Shown: positions 26,016 through 34,129 of the stretch, one piece after another
Position numbering within the stretch: the stretch's first letter is position 1
Layout of the letters: each line of letters begins with the position of its first letter
Assembly (NCBI GenBank): GCA_022826005.1
Contig: JAJDVT010000068.1
Span: 1-43,496, forward strand
Direction: 5' to 3'
From: Gemmatimonadota bacterium
GTDB lineage: Bacteria > Gemmatimonadota > Gemmatimonadetes > Longimicrobiales > Gaopeijiaceae
DNA: 43,496 nt
Position numbers and translations under genes: made by a program
Notes under the pieces: generated by a model
Seen by the model: the letters and a program-made list of their open reading frames with translations, nothing else
The model's database searches: none
What the model was told of the DNA's origin: nothing

Positions 26016-28280
26016 TCACGATGCCGGCCGCCGTCCCAGCCACTCTTCCCACCACTCCAGCTGCACCCAGGTGCGGTGCACGGTGCGCCACGGGGTCCAG
26101 CCGCCGTGGTACGAGTCCGGGTACCGCACGAACCGCGCCGGCACCTGCTGCTTGCGCAGCGCAACGTACATCTGCTCCGCCTCCTCGATCGGGACGCGGT
26201 GGTCCGACTCGCCGTGCACGAACATGGTGGGGGTCGAGACGCCCTTCGCTTGGATGATGGGGGACGAGCGCATCAGGTTTTCCAGCCCGCGCTCCTCCCA
26301 GGGTGGGCCGAAGAACTCGCTCTCCTTGGTGCGGGGGATGTCGGCGACTCCGTAGTCGCTGACCCAATTCGAAATCGACGCGCCCGCGATCGCCGCCGCG
26401 AAGCGGTCGGTCTTCGTGATGACGACGTTGGTCATGTAGCCGCCGTAGGAGTAGCCGGTCACCCCCATCCGCTCGGTGTCGATGTCGTAGTTGGCGATCG
26501 CGTGGTCCACCCCGGCCATCACGTCCTCGTAGTCCTTGAAGCCCCAGCCGCCCCAGGTGCCCCAGCGGAAGTCCTCGCCGTAGCCGGTCGAGGCGCGCGG
26601 GTTGGTGTAGAGGACCATGTAGCCTTGCGCGGCCAGGAGTTGGCGGTCGAAGGAGAAGTCGTTGCCGTAGCTTCCGTGCGGTCCGCCATGGATGACGAGG
26701 ATGAGCGGGAAGGCGGCCTGCCCACCACCGCGCGCACCCGGGCCGATGGCTTGCCCACCGCCGGCGTACCCCCGGGCCGGGAGGATCCAGCCCTCGATCC
26801 CGGTGCCGTCCGGGCTGTTGAACAGAAGCCGGTCGGGGGCGGAGAGGGCCAGCTCGGCGAGCAGCTCCGCGTTCACGTCGGTCAGCTGCGACTCCGAGGC
26901 GCCGTTCGTGTCGGCGATCCAGATGTCGCCGGGTCGTACGGGGTCGGTGGCCCGGAAGGCCATCCGCGAGAAATCGGACGAGTAGGAGAAGCTGCCCAGC
27001 CGGCGGTCGCCCGATGTGACCTGTTCGACCATTCCCCCGCCCGCGGGGACGCGGAAGAGGTGCGTGTTCCCGCCGGTCCCGCCCGAGAAGTAGAGGTGGC
27101 TGCCGTCGGGAGACCAGGTGGGCGCGCTCGGAATCAGGTCCCAGTCCGCGGTGAGCGACCGGAGGCGCCGCCCGTCCGCCGCGTCGAAGACAAACAGTTC
27201 CGAAGATGCGCCCCGGTCGCGGGCCTCGCGGATGATCACGTCCAGGCCCTCGTTGCCCCGTACCACGATCTCCCGGCCGTCCGGCGACCACTCCGGGCTG
27301 GAGTAGTTGTACTCGTCGTCGGTCAGCCGGGTGACGGTGCCGTCGAGATCCACCACCCAGAGGTCGGAGCGCTCGTAGCTGTGCTCGTCGCGCTGGTGGG
27401 CGTCCGCGGTGAAGGCCAGCCGGCTCCCGTCGGGGCTCCACGCGACGCCGGACGCGTTCACGCCGATGGCGGTCAGTTGCCGGGGCTCGCCACCGGCGGC
27501 GGGGATGACGTGGATCTCGCGCGGGGGGGTGGCGCGTGGGTCGCGTGGGTCGGGCAGATAGCCGCGCCGGTCGAACCGGTAGTTCATCCAGTCGAAGTCC
27601 CGCCCGTCGAAGCGCTCGACGACCCGCCGTTCGAAGTCCGATTCATAGGTGCGCTCCGGCGCAGGTGGCGGACGCACCGCCATCGTGAACGCAATCCATG
27701 CGCCATCGGGACTGAAGTCGGGCGAGCCCCTGAGTCCCTCGATCTGGAAGGCTTCGCCGGAGGGGCGGTCCATGCGGAGAAACCAGGATCCCCCGCCACC
27801 GCCTCCGGCCGGCCCCGGCCTGCTGGAACTGAAGACCAGCAGCGACCCGTCCGGACTCCAGCGGGGGCCCGAGGCGCTGTGGCCAGGGCTCGTCACCCGG
27901 AAGGGCTCGCCGGAGCCGTCGGCGTTGGCTAGCCAGATCTCGCTGTGCCGCCGGTTCTCGTCCTCCAGCACTGTAGTCACCACGTACGCGACCCGCGATC
28001 CGTCGGGGGAAAGCGCCGGACTGCCGACGCTCTTCAGCCGGTAGTAGTCCTCGAGCTCGAGGGCGCGACGTTCACCGGGCCCGGCATCCCGTGCGGCCTG
28101 CGCCACCAGGTTGGCGGGGAGCAGGGTCAGGCCGGCGGAGAGCGCCGTCAGGCGGGCGACAACCCGCGCTCTGGTGGCGGCGCGTCCGCCCGGGGGCCGG
28201 GCTGGATGCCGCTTGTGCAGAATCGCGGGACCGGGGGCCGGGAGGTCGACTTGGGCGGACATGGTTTTCTGTCGGGACAT
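26016..28280 (-). CDS. S9 family peptidase (prolyl oligopeptidase-like, exported)
   Basis: The 754-residue protein has a long basic N-terminus and a hydrophobic signal ending LVAQA. A TolB-like beta-propeller follows (SPALSPDGSRVAYV, SGPRWSPDGSLLVF, ASGVAWSPDGSRLAF, SAPTWSPDGSHLYF). The C-terminal alpha/beta-hydrolase has the catalytic triad: Ser611 in GYSYGGY, Asp693 in HGESDHRV, and His725 in SYHGGW. Such enzymes cut short peptides, often with a preference for acyl-aminoacyl or prolyl bonds. The start is ATG 28280; ATG 28262 is possible and no strong ribosome site favours either. It probably leads the operon with the gamma-glutamyltransferase, and its upstream region holds an AT-rich palindrome. 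Confidence 0.9.
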   Translation of the reverse strand: MSRQKTMSAQVDLPAPGPAILHKRHPARPPGGRAATRARVVARLTALSAGLTLLPANLVAQAARDAGPGERRALELEDYYRLKSVGSPALSPDGSRVAYVVTTVLEDENRRHSEIWLANADGSGEPFRVTSPGHSASGPRWSPDGSLLVFSSSRPGPAGGGGGGSWFLRMDRPSGEAFQIEGLRGSPDFSPDGAWIAFTMAVRPPPAPERTYESDFERRVVERFDGRDFDWMNYRFDRRGYLPDPRDPRATPPREIHVIPAAGGEPRQLTAIGVNASGVAWSPDGSRLAFTADAHQRDEHSYERSDLWVVDLDGTVTRLTDDEYNYSSPEWSPDGREIVVRGNEGLDVIIREARDRGASSELFVFDAADGRRLRSLTADWDLIPSAPTWSPDGSHLYFSGGTGGNTHLFRVPAGGGMVEQVTSGDRRLGSFSYSSDFSRMAFRATDPVRPGDIWIADTNGASESQLTDVNAELLAELALSAPDRLLFNSPDGTGIEGWILPARGYAGGGQAIGPGARGGGQAAFPLILVIHGGPHGSYGNDFSFDRQLLAAQGYMVLYTNPRASTGYGEDFRWGTWGGWGFKDYEDVMAGVDHAIANYDIDTERMGVTGYSYGGYMTNVVITKTDRFAAAIAGASISNWVSDYGVADIPRTKESEFFGPPWEERGLENLMRSSPIIQAKGVSTPTMFVHGESDHRVPIEEAEQMYVALRKQQVPARFVRYPDSYHGGWTPWRTVHRTWVQLEWWEEWLGRRPAS

Positions 28281-28394
28281 GGCTAGTCGGTCGGTCGGAG
28301 GACGGGATCCGCGGATACCCAGCCGGGTATCGACCCCAATACTGGGGCCGGAGGCACTGCGGCGCCACTGAACGCCTCCCACTATCGCTCGCAC

Positions 28395-28435
28395 TGTAAT
28401 GCCAACATTACAAACTGTCATGTATGCTTTACATG
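28395..28435 (-). promoter_or_regulatory. AT-rich palindromes upstream of the S9 peptidase operon
   Basis: Two symmetric sites are adjacent: TGTAATG-CCAA-CATTACA (28395-28412), a perfect 7-bp inverted repeat, and CATGTA-TGCTT-TACATG (28419-28435), a perfect 6-bp one. CTGTCATGT at 28415-28423 and the CATTACA half-site also occur at 12170-12209 before the dehydratase gene, so the two loci may share a regulator. They lie 115-155 bases upstream of the S9 start and close to the end of the MATE gene. Confidence 0.5.
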
Positions 28436-28466
28436 TCCAGTGCGTAATGGATCGCTCCAGGGCGCG

Positions 28467-29777
28467 CTACCCGATGCCCACCTCGATCCCTCGCCAGTGG
28501 CCCTGCCGAAAGCGCCCGACGCTCAGCACTGAGCGGGTGACGTGCCCCAGCAGAATCGCGAGCCAGATGTGGTGCGCCTCAAGGCCCACCGTCGCCTGCA
28601 TCACCCAGCAGATGGCCAGCGGCAGCGCCAGTTGGGAGATGAGTGAGATGTAGAGCGGACCGCGGGTGTCGCCCGTCCCCTGCAGGGCCCCGGTATACGC
28701 CAGGGCGACGGTCACAAACACCCCCGAGACGCTCAGGAATGCCAGCAGCTGGCTGCCCAGCGCGGCGACCACGGGGTCATCCAGCCCAAATGCCTCGAGG
28801 AGTTCCTCCGGCGCGGCCAGGAAGACAGCACCGATCAACGCCGCAACCGCGATCCCGATCCACGATGCGACCCGGGCGCCCTGCACGGACCGCTCCGGCT
28901 TCCCCGCCCCAAGGTTCTGCCCCGCCACCGCCGCCGTCGCCCCCATGATCCCGACCGAGGTCCAGGTCACGAGCGAGAAGAGCTGCGTGTAGGCGACCGA
29001 GTAGGCCGCCTGTGCCTCGGCGCTCGCCTGCAGCGACCCTATGAACCGCAGCAGGATCACGCCGCCGATGTTCATCGCCACGCCCTGGATTCCCGTCGGC
29101 AGGCCGAAGCGGAAGAGCTGCCGGATCACCGCCGGATCCGGCCGCCATGGCCCGCCCCGTTGAACCTGAATCACCCACCGGCCACGCACCAGCGAGTACG
29201 CGGCCACAAGCATCATGATTCCGGCGGCGATCACCGTCCCCATGGCGGCCCCCAGCGTCCCGAAGCCCGGGATGGGACCGAAACCTCGGATCAGAACAAT
29301 GTTCAGGACCAGGTTGAGCACCGTCATCCAGATTCCGAGCCGCAGCGGCGTCCTGGCGTCCCCGGCCGAGCGCAGTGCCCCGCCCAGCATGAAGAAGACC
29401 ATCATGCCGAAGCTGAAGACGAACATCACGCGGATGTACGGCAGCGCCTCGGCCTGCACCGCCGGGGTGGCGTTCACCAGATCGAGGAGCGAGGGCGCCA
29501 GGAAATACCCGATCGGCGCGAGGATGCCGATCGACAGGATTGCCGCGGTCAGGAACGCCTGATAGACGACCCGGTTGACCACCTCGGGCTCGTTCCGGCC
29601 GGCGAAGCGCGCCACCAGCACGCCCATCCCGGTGAAGAGCGACCCGATGAAGACGTGCACCACCAGGAAGATCTGCCACGAGACCCCGATCGCCGCGTTG
29701 CCGGTGAAGCCCACGAAGTGCCCCACCATCGCGTGATCGACGAGTCCCTGCAGACCCCCGATGACGTTCTGGAGCAT
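28467..29777 (-). CDS. MATE family efflux transporter
   Basis: The 436-residue part from ATG 29777 has about 11-12 helices and typical MATE segments: GLQGLVDHAMVGHFVGFTGNAAIGVSWQI, GALRSAGDARTPLRLGIWMTVLNLVLNIVLI, AAVAGQNLGAGKPERS, and YTGALQGTGDTRGPLYISL. It should export drugs or metabolites with Na+ or H+. Coding similarity clearly starts earlier: the same frame upstream reads FDRSIVEGPIGRAVWKLAWPTM, the usual MATE N-terminus, back to a TGA at 29880-29882. But that stretch has no ATG, GTG or TTG. The true start may be a rare codon, or a one-base slip links it to GTG 29883. I give the first ATG as a conservative start. Confidence 0.85.
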   Translation of the reverse strand: MLQNVIGGLQGLVDHAMVGHFVGFTGNAAIGVSWQIFLVVHVFIGSLFTGMGVLVARFAGRNEPEVVNRVVYQAFLTAAILSIGILAPIGYFLAPSLLDLVNATPAVQAEALPYIRVMFVFSFGMMVFFMLGGALRSAGDARTPLRLGIWMTVLNLVLNIVLIRGFGPIPGFGTLGAAMGTVIAAGIMMLVAAYSLVRGRWVIQVQRGGPWRPDPAVIRQLFRFGLPTGIQGVAMNIGGVILLRFIGSLQASAEAQAAYSVAYTQLFSLVTWTSVGIMGATAAVAGQNLGAGKPERSVQGARVASWIGIAVAALIGAVFLAAPEELLEAFGLDDPVVAALGSQLLAFLSVSGVFVTVALAYTGALQGTGDTRGPLYISLISQLALPLAICWVMQATVGLEAHHIWLAILLGHVTRSVLSVGRFRQGHWRGIEVGIG

Positions 29778-29865
29778 GGTCGGCCACGCCAGCTTCCATA
29801 CCGCGCGGCCAATCGGTCCTTCGACGATCGACCGGTCGAAGGTCTTTCCCGGAGTAGAGGGCGTG

Positions 29866-30267
29866 TCAGTCGCCCTTGCTCACGAGCCGTGCTCCGACGT
29901 ACACGCCCACGGCCCCCAGAAGGGGGTTCAGCCATGCGAGCCACACGGGTTCCTCGGCCGCGTCCATGGCATCGGTCATGTCGGCTTCCGCCACCACGTC
30001 AGCCATCATGGGGCCCGCAATCGCAGCCAATACCCCTAGCACCACCACCGCCGCGATCAGGATCCACATGCCACCACTGTTCGCGGCCACCTTCGCGCAG
30101 ACCAACCCGCCGATAACCGCCGCCAGGAGGCTCACCACGATCGAAGCGGCGATCAGCCCCGCGCCTTCGCCGACAACGAACGCCAGGACCAGCCCCAGGG
30201 TCATGACAATGACTACCATCACCGCGTATCCCAATACCGCCGCTCCGAAGTTCCGCAAGTGAGTCAT
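29866..30267 (-). CDS. Small membrane protein with four helices, paralogue 1
   Basis: A 133-residue protein I do not recognise. It has four hydrophobic helices: the first and second start LRNFGAAVLGYAVMVVIVMTLGLVLAFVVG and LIAASIVVSLLAAVIGGLVCAKVAA, the third follows WILIAAVVVLGVLAAIAG, and the last is LAWLNPLLGAVGVYVGARL. The ATG at 30267 has GAGAGGACC upstream. Its stop lies inside the N-terminal region of the MATE frame. It is a paralogue of the next gene upstream: both begin LRN(F/L)GAA, have a Cys in GG(L/F)VC and an acidic loop before a final W. It is likely an inner membrane protein. Confidence 0.7.
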   Translation of the reverse strand: MTHLRNFGAAVLGYAVMVVIVMTLGLVLAFVVGEGAGLIAASIVVSLLAAVIGGLVCAKVAANSGGMWILIAAVVVLGVLAAIAGPMMADVVAEADMTDAMDAAEEPVWLAWLNPLLGAVGVYVGARLVSKGD

Positions 30268-30398
30268 GGTCCTCTCCCGATCAGAAGTTGATATCCACCC
30301 TCCGGCGAACCCCGGAGTCCGGCTACCATAAAGCCGCCGCCGCCAAACTGCAATGAAGGTACCGGCCCTGAACGCGTGGTCCCACCGCCGCGACCCGG

Positions 30399-30839
30399 TC
30401 AGCCGCCCTCCGCGATCCGGCCCCCGAAGAAGGCACCCAAAGCGGCCAGGGGCAGGTTCGTCCAGCCCATCCACGCAGGGCTCCGCGCGCTCCCCATGGC
30501 ATCGAACATGCCGACATCCGCGGGGCGCATCCCCTCGCCCGCCGGAACGTAGAACAACGCCGTCAGCGTGCCGCCCACCACCATCACGGCGATCAGGACC
30601 CACAGGCCGCGCCGGTCCGCGGCCACCCTGGAGCAGACGAATCCGCCCGCGGCAGCGCTCAGCACAGCCACGACGACCCACCCCGCGTTCCACACCGCGG
30701 ACGTATCCCAGCCATCGGCCCGGAACGAGCCCTCGGGCCCGAGCACCATCCACATTCCCAGCGGGAGGACGAAGGAGACGGCGGCCATCACCACCCAGCC
30801 CAACGCGGCCGCTCCGAGATTGCGCAGGAATGTCTTCAT
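30399..30839 (-). CDS. Small membrane protein with four helices, paralogue 2
   Basis: A 146-residue protein whose layout is that of paralogue 1: MKTFLRNLGAAALGWVVMAAVSFVLPLGMW, AVLSAAAGGFVCSRVAADRRGLWVLIAVMVVGGTLTALF, then an acidic loop and WMGWTNLPLAALGAFFGGRI. I chose ATG 30839 to match the start of paralogue 1; ATG 30848 is also in frame. The two genes are 131 bases apart on the same strand, with a small inverted repeat CTCCGG/CCGGAG (30300-30317) in between. They look like a tandem duplication that has diverged. The function is unknown. Confidence 0.7.
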   Translation of the reverse strand: MKTFLRNLGAAALGWVVMAAVSFVLPLGMWMVLGPEGSFRADGWDTSAVWNAGWVVVAVLSAAAGGFVCSRVAADRRGLWVLIAVMVVGGTLTALFYVPAGEGMRPADVGMFDAMGSARSPAWMGWTNLPLAALGAFFGGRIAEGG

Positions 30840-30957
30840 CACTTCCATTCCCTGTCCGGTTGTAGTCCGTTTATACGCGCGGGGATGTCCGGCTACGCAC
30901 CGCAGGAGGGTAGGCGGGCGGACAGGCGGCGGCAACCGATACAGGAGATGAACAGGG

Positions 30958-31758
30958 ATGACGAACAGCGAGGATCAGGGACGAGCCCCGGCGGTCGATC
31001 TCTCCACCCCGATCGCGGCCAGCGTGAATACGGTTTGGGGAATCCTCACCACCGCAACGGGATTCTCCGAGTGGATGGAGGGCAACGTCACCTTCGGGCC
31101 GCGCGCGGGGAGCCCGTTCCGGGCCGAATTCCCGGCCTACCAGATCGTGCTCGGCGGCAAGATCGTGGAGGTGGACCCGGGTTCCCGCCGCCTCGCCCTC
31201 ACCTGGGGCATCGAATCGGGTCCGGACGCCGAGGTGTTCCCGGCCGGGTCATCGCTCGTGGAGTTCCAGCTGCGCCCCGACGGGCCGGCGTGCCGCATCG
31301 AGCTGCGCCACACCGGCCTTCGCTCGCCCGAAGCGGCCGCGCAGCAGGAGGGCGGCTGGCGCTTCCAGCTCAGCAAGCTCGACCTCAAGGCGAACCGCGC
31401 CGACCTCGCCGCCGGCCTGGACCGCACCCTGCCCGAGTGGATCACCGCGTGGAACGAGCAGGACGCGGAGGCCCGCCTGGCCGCACTGGAGCGCTGCTGC
31501 CACGAAGACATCACCTTCCGCGACGAGTGGACCTCCCTGTCCGGCACCGGCATGCTCGCCTTGCACATCGGCAACTGTCATCACTACATGCCCGGTTACA
31601 CCCTTGAGCACACCGGCGACATCCGCATCTGCCGTGGCGAAGCGCTGGCAGGCTGGCGCGCCACCGGTCCGGCGGGCCAGCCGACGAAAGGGTTCAACCA
31701 CATCCGGGCGGACCCCGACGGGCGGATCCACCGCGTGACGGGGTTTCAGGCGGGATAG
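30958..31758 (+). CDS. SRPBCC (AHSA1-like) domain fused to a SnoaL-like domain
   Basis: The 266-residue protein seems to have two alpha+beta domains. Residues about 15-150 fit the SRPBCC/AHSA1 pattern: IAASVNTVWGILTTATGFSEWMEGNV, IVEVDPGSRRLALTWGI, and a C-terminal helix GGWRFQLSKLDLKANRADL. Residues about 165-265 look like a SnoaL/NTF2-like domain (AWNEQDAEARLAALERCCHEDITFRDEWTSLSGTGMLALHIG). Both folds bind small hydrophobic molecules. The fusion is uncommon, but I cannot say it is new. It has no signal peptide. The ligand or reaction is unknown. Confidence 0.75.
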   Translation: MTNSEDQGRAPAVDLSTPIAASVNTVWGILTTATGFSEWMEGNVTFGPRAGSPFRAEFPAYQIVLGGKIVEVDPGSRRLALTWGIESGPDAEVFPAGSSLVEFQLRPDGPACRIELRHTGLRSPEAAAQQEGGWRFQLSKLDLKANRADLAAGLDRTLPEWITAWNEQDAEARLAALERCCHEDITFRDEWTSLSGTGMLALHIGNCHHYMPGYTLEHTGDIRICRGEALAGWRATGPAGQPTKGFNHIRADPDGRIHRVTGFQAG

Positions 31759-31806
31759 CGGGGCACCGGCCGGCTGGACGGACCGGCCACCGGCGTCTTC
31801 CAGCCC

Positions 31807-32763
31807 CTACCCCCTCCGCCTCGGCGCCGGCGGCAGCGCGTCCACGACCTCGACCATGCGCGCCTGCTCGTCCTCGTCGGGCAGCCGGCCCATCGCGGCT
31901 CCGATGTTGTCGAGCATGTGTCCCGGATTGCTCGTCGCCGGGGTCACGCAGGTCACCGCGGGGTGCGCCGCGGCGAACTTGAGGAAGAACTGGGCCCATG
32001 TGGTGGCGCCGAACTCGCCGGCCCACTCCGGCAGCTCCTGGCCCGACGCGCGGGTGAAGAGGTTCCGCCCGAAGGGCACGTACACCAGGATGCCGATTCC
32101 CCGGTCCATGGCGATCGGGAAGATATCGTCGGCGGCGCTCGTGTTGTTGGCCGCGTAGTCGATGCCGATGAAGTCGAGCGGGTAGTCCCGCATCGCCTGG
32201 GCGAGCGCCGGGTACTGCTGCTTTCTCGTGCTGGTGATCCCAAGGTAGCGGATCCGACCCTCCTGCTTCAGCTCCTGAAGGATCCCGACCTGCGTGGGCG
32301 GGTCGCCCAGGTTGTGCACCTGGATCAGATCGATGGTGTCGACCCCGAAGTACTCGAAGGACTGCTCGATCTGTGCCCGCGCGGCGGCAGGATCGGCCGA
32401 TCCGCCTCTGGCCACGTTGACCTTGGTCGCCCAGAAGATCCGCTCGCTGAACCCCATCTGCGCGGCGAGCTCCCCGGCCACCTCCTCGGAGTCGCCGTAG
32501 CTGGGCGCCGTGTCGAACACCCGTGCACCCCTGTCGACGAAGTTCCTCAGGACCTCCCCCAGCGGCTCCACCTCACCGCTGCCCGCGACGCGGCGGAAGG
32601 TCGCCGAGCTGCCCAGGCCGATGATTGGCACCTCTTCCCCCGAAGAGGGGATGGCCCGCGAGATCAGCTCCTGGCGATGCAGGGCGCGAAGCAGCCGGGG
32701 GCTGAGTGAGAGCGCGGCGCCGGTGGCGGCTGTGGTTCGGATCCAGTCACGTCGAGTCAGCAT
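31807..32763 (-). CDS. Tat-exported aldo/keto reductase, paralogue 2
   Basis: The 318-residue protein has the same layout as paralogue 1: a twin-arginine signal (LTRRDWIRTTAATGAALSLSP), then the catalytic Asp84 and Tyr89 (FDTAPSYG), Lys114 (WATKVN) and His150 (QVHNL). Most of the barrel is nearly the same in both copies, for example RAIPSSGEEVPIIGLGSSATF. GGAGGA sits nine bases before the ATG. It precedes no obvious partner gene: the next minus-strand gene upstream is an exported amidohydrolase 79 bases away, so they could be co-transcribed. The two paralogues may differ in substrate choice. Confidence 0.9.
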   Translation of the reverse strand: MLTRRDWIRTTAATGAALSLSPRLLRALHRQELISRAIPSSGEEVPIIGLGSSATFRRVAGSGEVEPLGEVLRNFVDRGARVFDTAPSYGDSEEVAGELAAQMGFSERIFWATKVNVARGGSADPAAARAQIEQSFEYFGVDTIDLIQVHNLGDPPTQVGILQELKQEGRIRYLGITSTRKQQYPALAQAMRDYPLDFIGIDYAANNTSAADDIFPIAMDRGIGILVYVPFGRNLFTRASGQELPEWAGEFGATTWAQFFLKFAAAHPAVTCVTPATSNPGHMLDNIGAAMGRLPDEDEQARMVEVVDALPPAPRRRG

Positions 32764-32842
32764 TGCAGTCGTCCTCCGTTTGAGCGAAGCGCCGGCGCCG
32801 GTGCCGACACAGGGTCAAAGTGCATGGCGTTCCGCGGCCGCG

Positions 32843-34015
32843 CTACCCCGGAAACAGGCTCCGGTCGATTGCCGGCACCAGCTTCAGCGCGTTCCCGTAG
32901 TAGATCTTGCGCAGGACCTCGTCGGGCAGGTCCAGGCCGTACATCTGCCAGAAGGCGTGGTAATTGCGGTAGTAGTCGAAGTACTCGTCGGCCGTCTCGA
33001 AGACGCGGAAGTAGGTGTGGAACTCCTCCTGGTTGTAGGAGTCCTTCCCCATCAGCACGCGGTCCTGGTACCGGGTCAGCCATTGGCGCGCGAAGCGGGG
33101 CTGCCGCCCCAGTTCATAGATGACCGCGCCGAGGCCGACGTACATGTTCGGGATTTCGTCGAGGAGCTGGCCGAGGCGTCCCAGGTCGTGGCCGAGCCAG
33201 CCGAGGTGGGCGGCGATGAAGTTCGTGTTGGGGTGGTTGCGGAACAGGTTGTGCTGCTCGCCGATGATCTGCTCGAAGGGGGGGAAGCGGTCGGGCGGGC
33301 GGATGCGCCGGGGCCGCAGCCGCAGCTCCAGCCAGCGCTCGTTGAAGCGGTCGTGGGGCTGCCAGAATTCGGCGGGATCGGCGGAGTGGATCAGCACCGG
33401 GATGCCCAGTTCGCCGGCCTTGTCCCAAACCGGCGCCAGGCGTGGGTCGTCGACCGGGATCCGGTTGCCGTCCGTGTCCCGGTCGGCCATTCCGAGTCCC
33501 TTGAAGATCTTCAGGCCCGCGGCGCCGTTCCTCGCGTCCTCTTCCAGCTGCGCGGCGGCCGCCTCGCCCCAGCCGGGCTCGCCCACGCCGAAGAAGTTGA
33601 TGTTGGCAAAGAAGACGAAGCGCGACGGGTGCCGCCCGGCCAGGGTCTCGAGCCCCTCGACCAGCGAGATGCCGCTCCCGCCCGACAGGTTCACCATCAC
33701 CGCCATGTTCAGTTCGTCCATCTCCGCGATCAGGCGGTCCACCGCCTCGGGAGACATCCCCCGTCCGCGCTGGTGCCCGTGGATGTCCACGAAGGGGAAG
33801 CGGGCGCGCGTCACCAGATTCTCGGGGACGACCAGGGTGTTGCGCGGCTCGTACTCCACGACGGTGACGTCCTGGGCGGCGAGGGGGGATGGGGCCGGGA
33901 GGGTGGCCAGCACGGCCGCGGCGAGCAACGCAGCGGGCAGGGGGCCACGGGCGTCCGGCGTGGTGGCGCGGCCCGCGTGGGCGGCGCCCGGCCGGGGTGC
34001 AGTGAAGCGACGCAT
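32843..34015 (-). CDS. Exported amidohydrolase family protein (amidohydrolase 2 type)
   Basis: From ATG 34015 the protein is 390 residues. A hydrophobic segment ending PLAAQ looks like a signal peptide, though with a long basic lead; ATG 34111 has a purine-rich stretch upstream and would give 422 residues. The enzyme part holds FPFVDIHGHQ (metal-binding HxH-like), GIPVLIHSADP, NFIAAHLGWLGHD and VLMGKDSYNQEEFHTYF, which fit the amidohydrolase 2 (ACMSD/decarboxylase-like) TIM barrel. Family members hydrolyse or decarboxylate small ring acids. An exported form is unusual but recurs in Gemmatimonadota-like genomes as far as I know. The substrate is unknown. Confidence 0.82.
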   Translation of the reverse strand: MRRFTAPRPGAAHAGRATTPDARGPLPAALLAAAVLATLPAPSPLAAQDVTVVEYEPRNTLVVPENLVTRARFPFVDIHGHQRGRGMSPEAVDRLIAEMDELNMAVMVNLSGGSGISLVEGLETLAGRHPSRFVFFANINFFGVGEPGWGEAAAAQLEEDARNGAAGLKIFKGLGMADRDTDGNRIPVDDPRLAPVWDKAGELGIPVLIHSADPAEFWQPHDRFNERWLELRLRPRRIRPPDRFPPFEQIIGEQHNLFRNHPNTNFIAAHLGWLGHDLGRLGQLLDEIPNMYVGLGAVIYELGRQPRFARQWLTRYQDRVLMGKDSYNQEEFHTYFRVFETADEYFDYYRNYHAFWQMYGLDLPDEVLRKIYYGNALKLVPAIDRSLFPG

Positions 34016-34129
34016 GGCGTTTGGTCGGGGCGTTCCCGTGTGCGCTAGCGCAGGCGCACCCGCCCGGGGTGCGTGCCGCAGGCGGGGACGGGTTCCAGTG
34101 CTTGGGGACATCGCTCTCTCTTCCTTCCT

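Noticed and set aside
24145-27441. One giant minus-strand fusion of 1098 codons
   Set aside because: Only the part from 25980 down is gamma-glutamyltransferase. The upstream part is antisense or out of frame with the S9 peptidase gene and has no domain.
30300-30317. CTCCGG/CCGGAG hairpin as a terminator
   Set aside because: It is a perfect 6-bp stem between the two small membrane protein genes, but has no T-run and is short for such GC-rich DNA.
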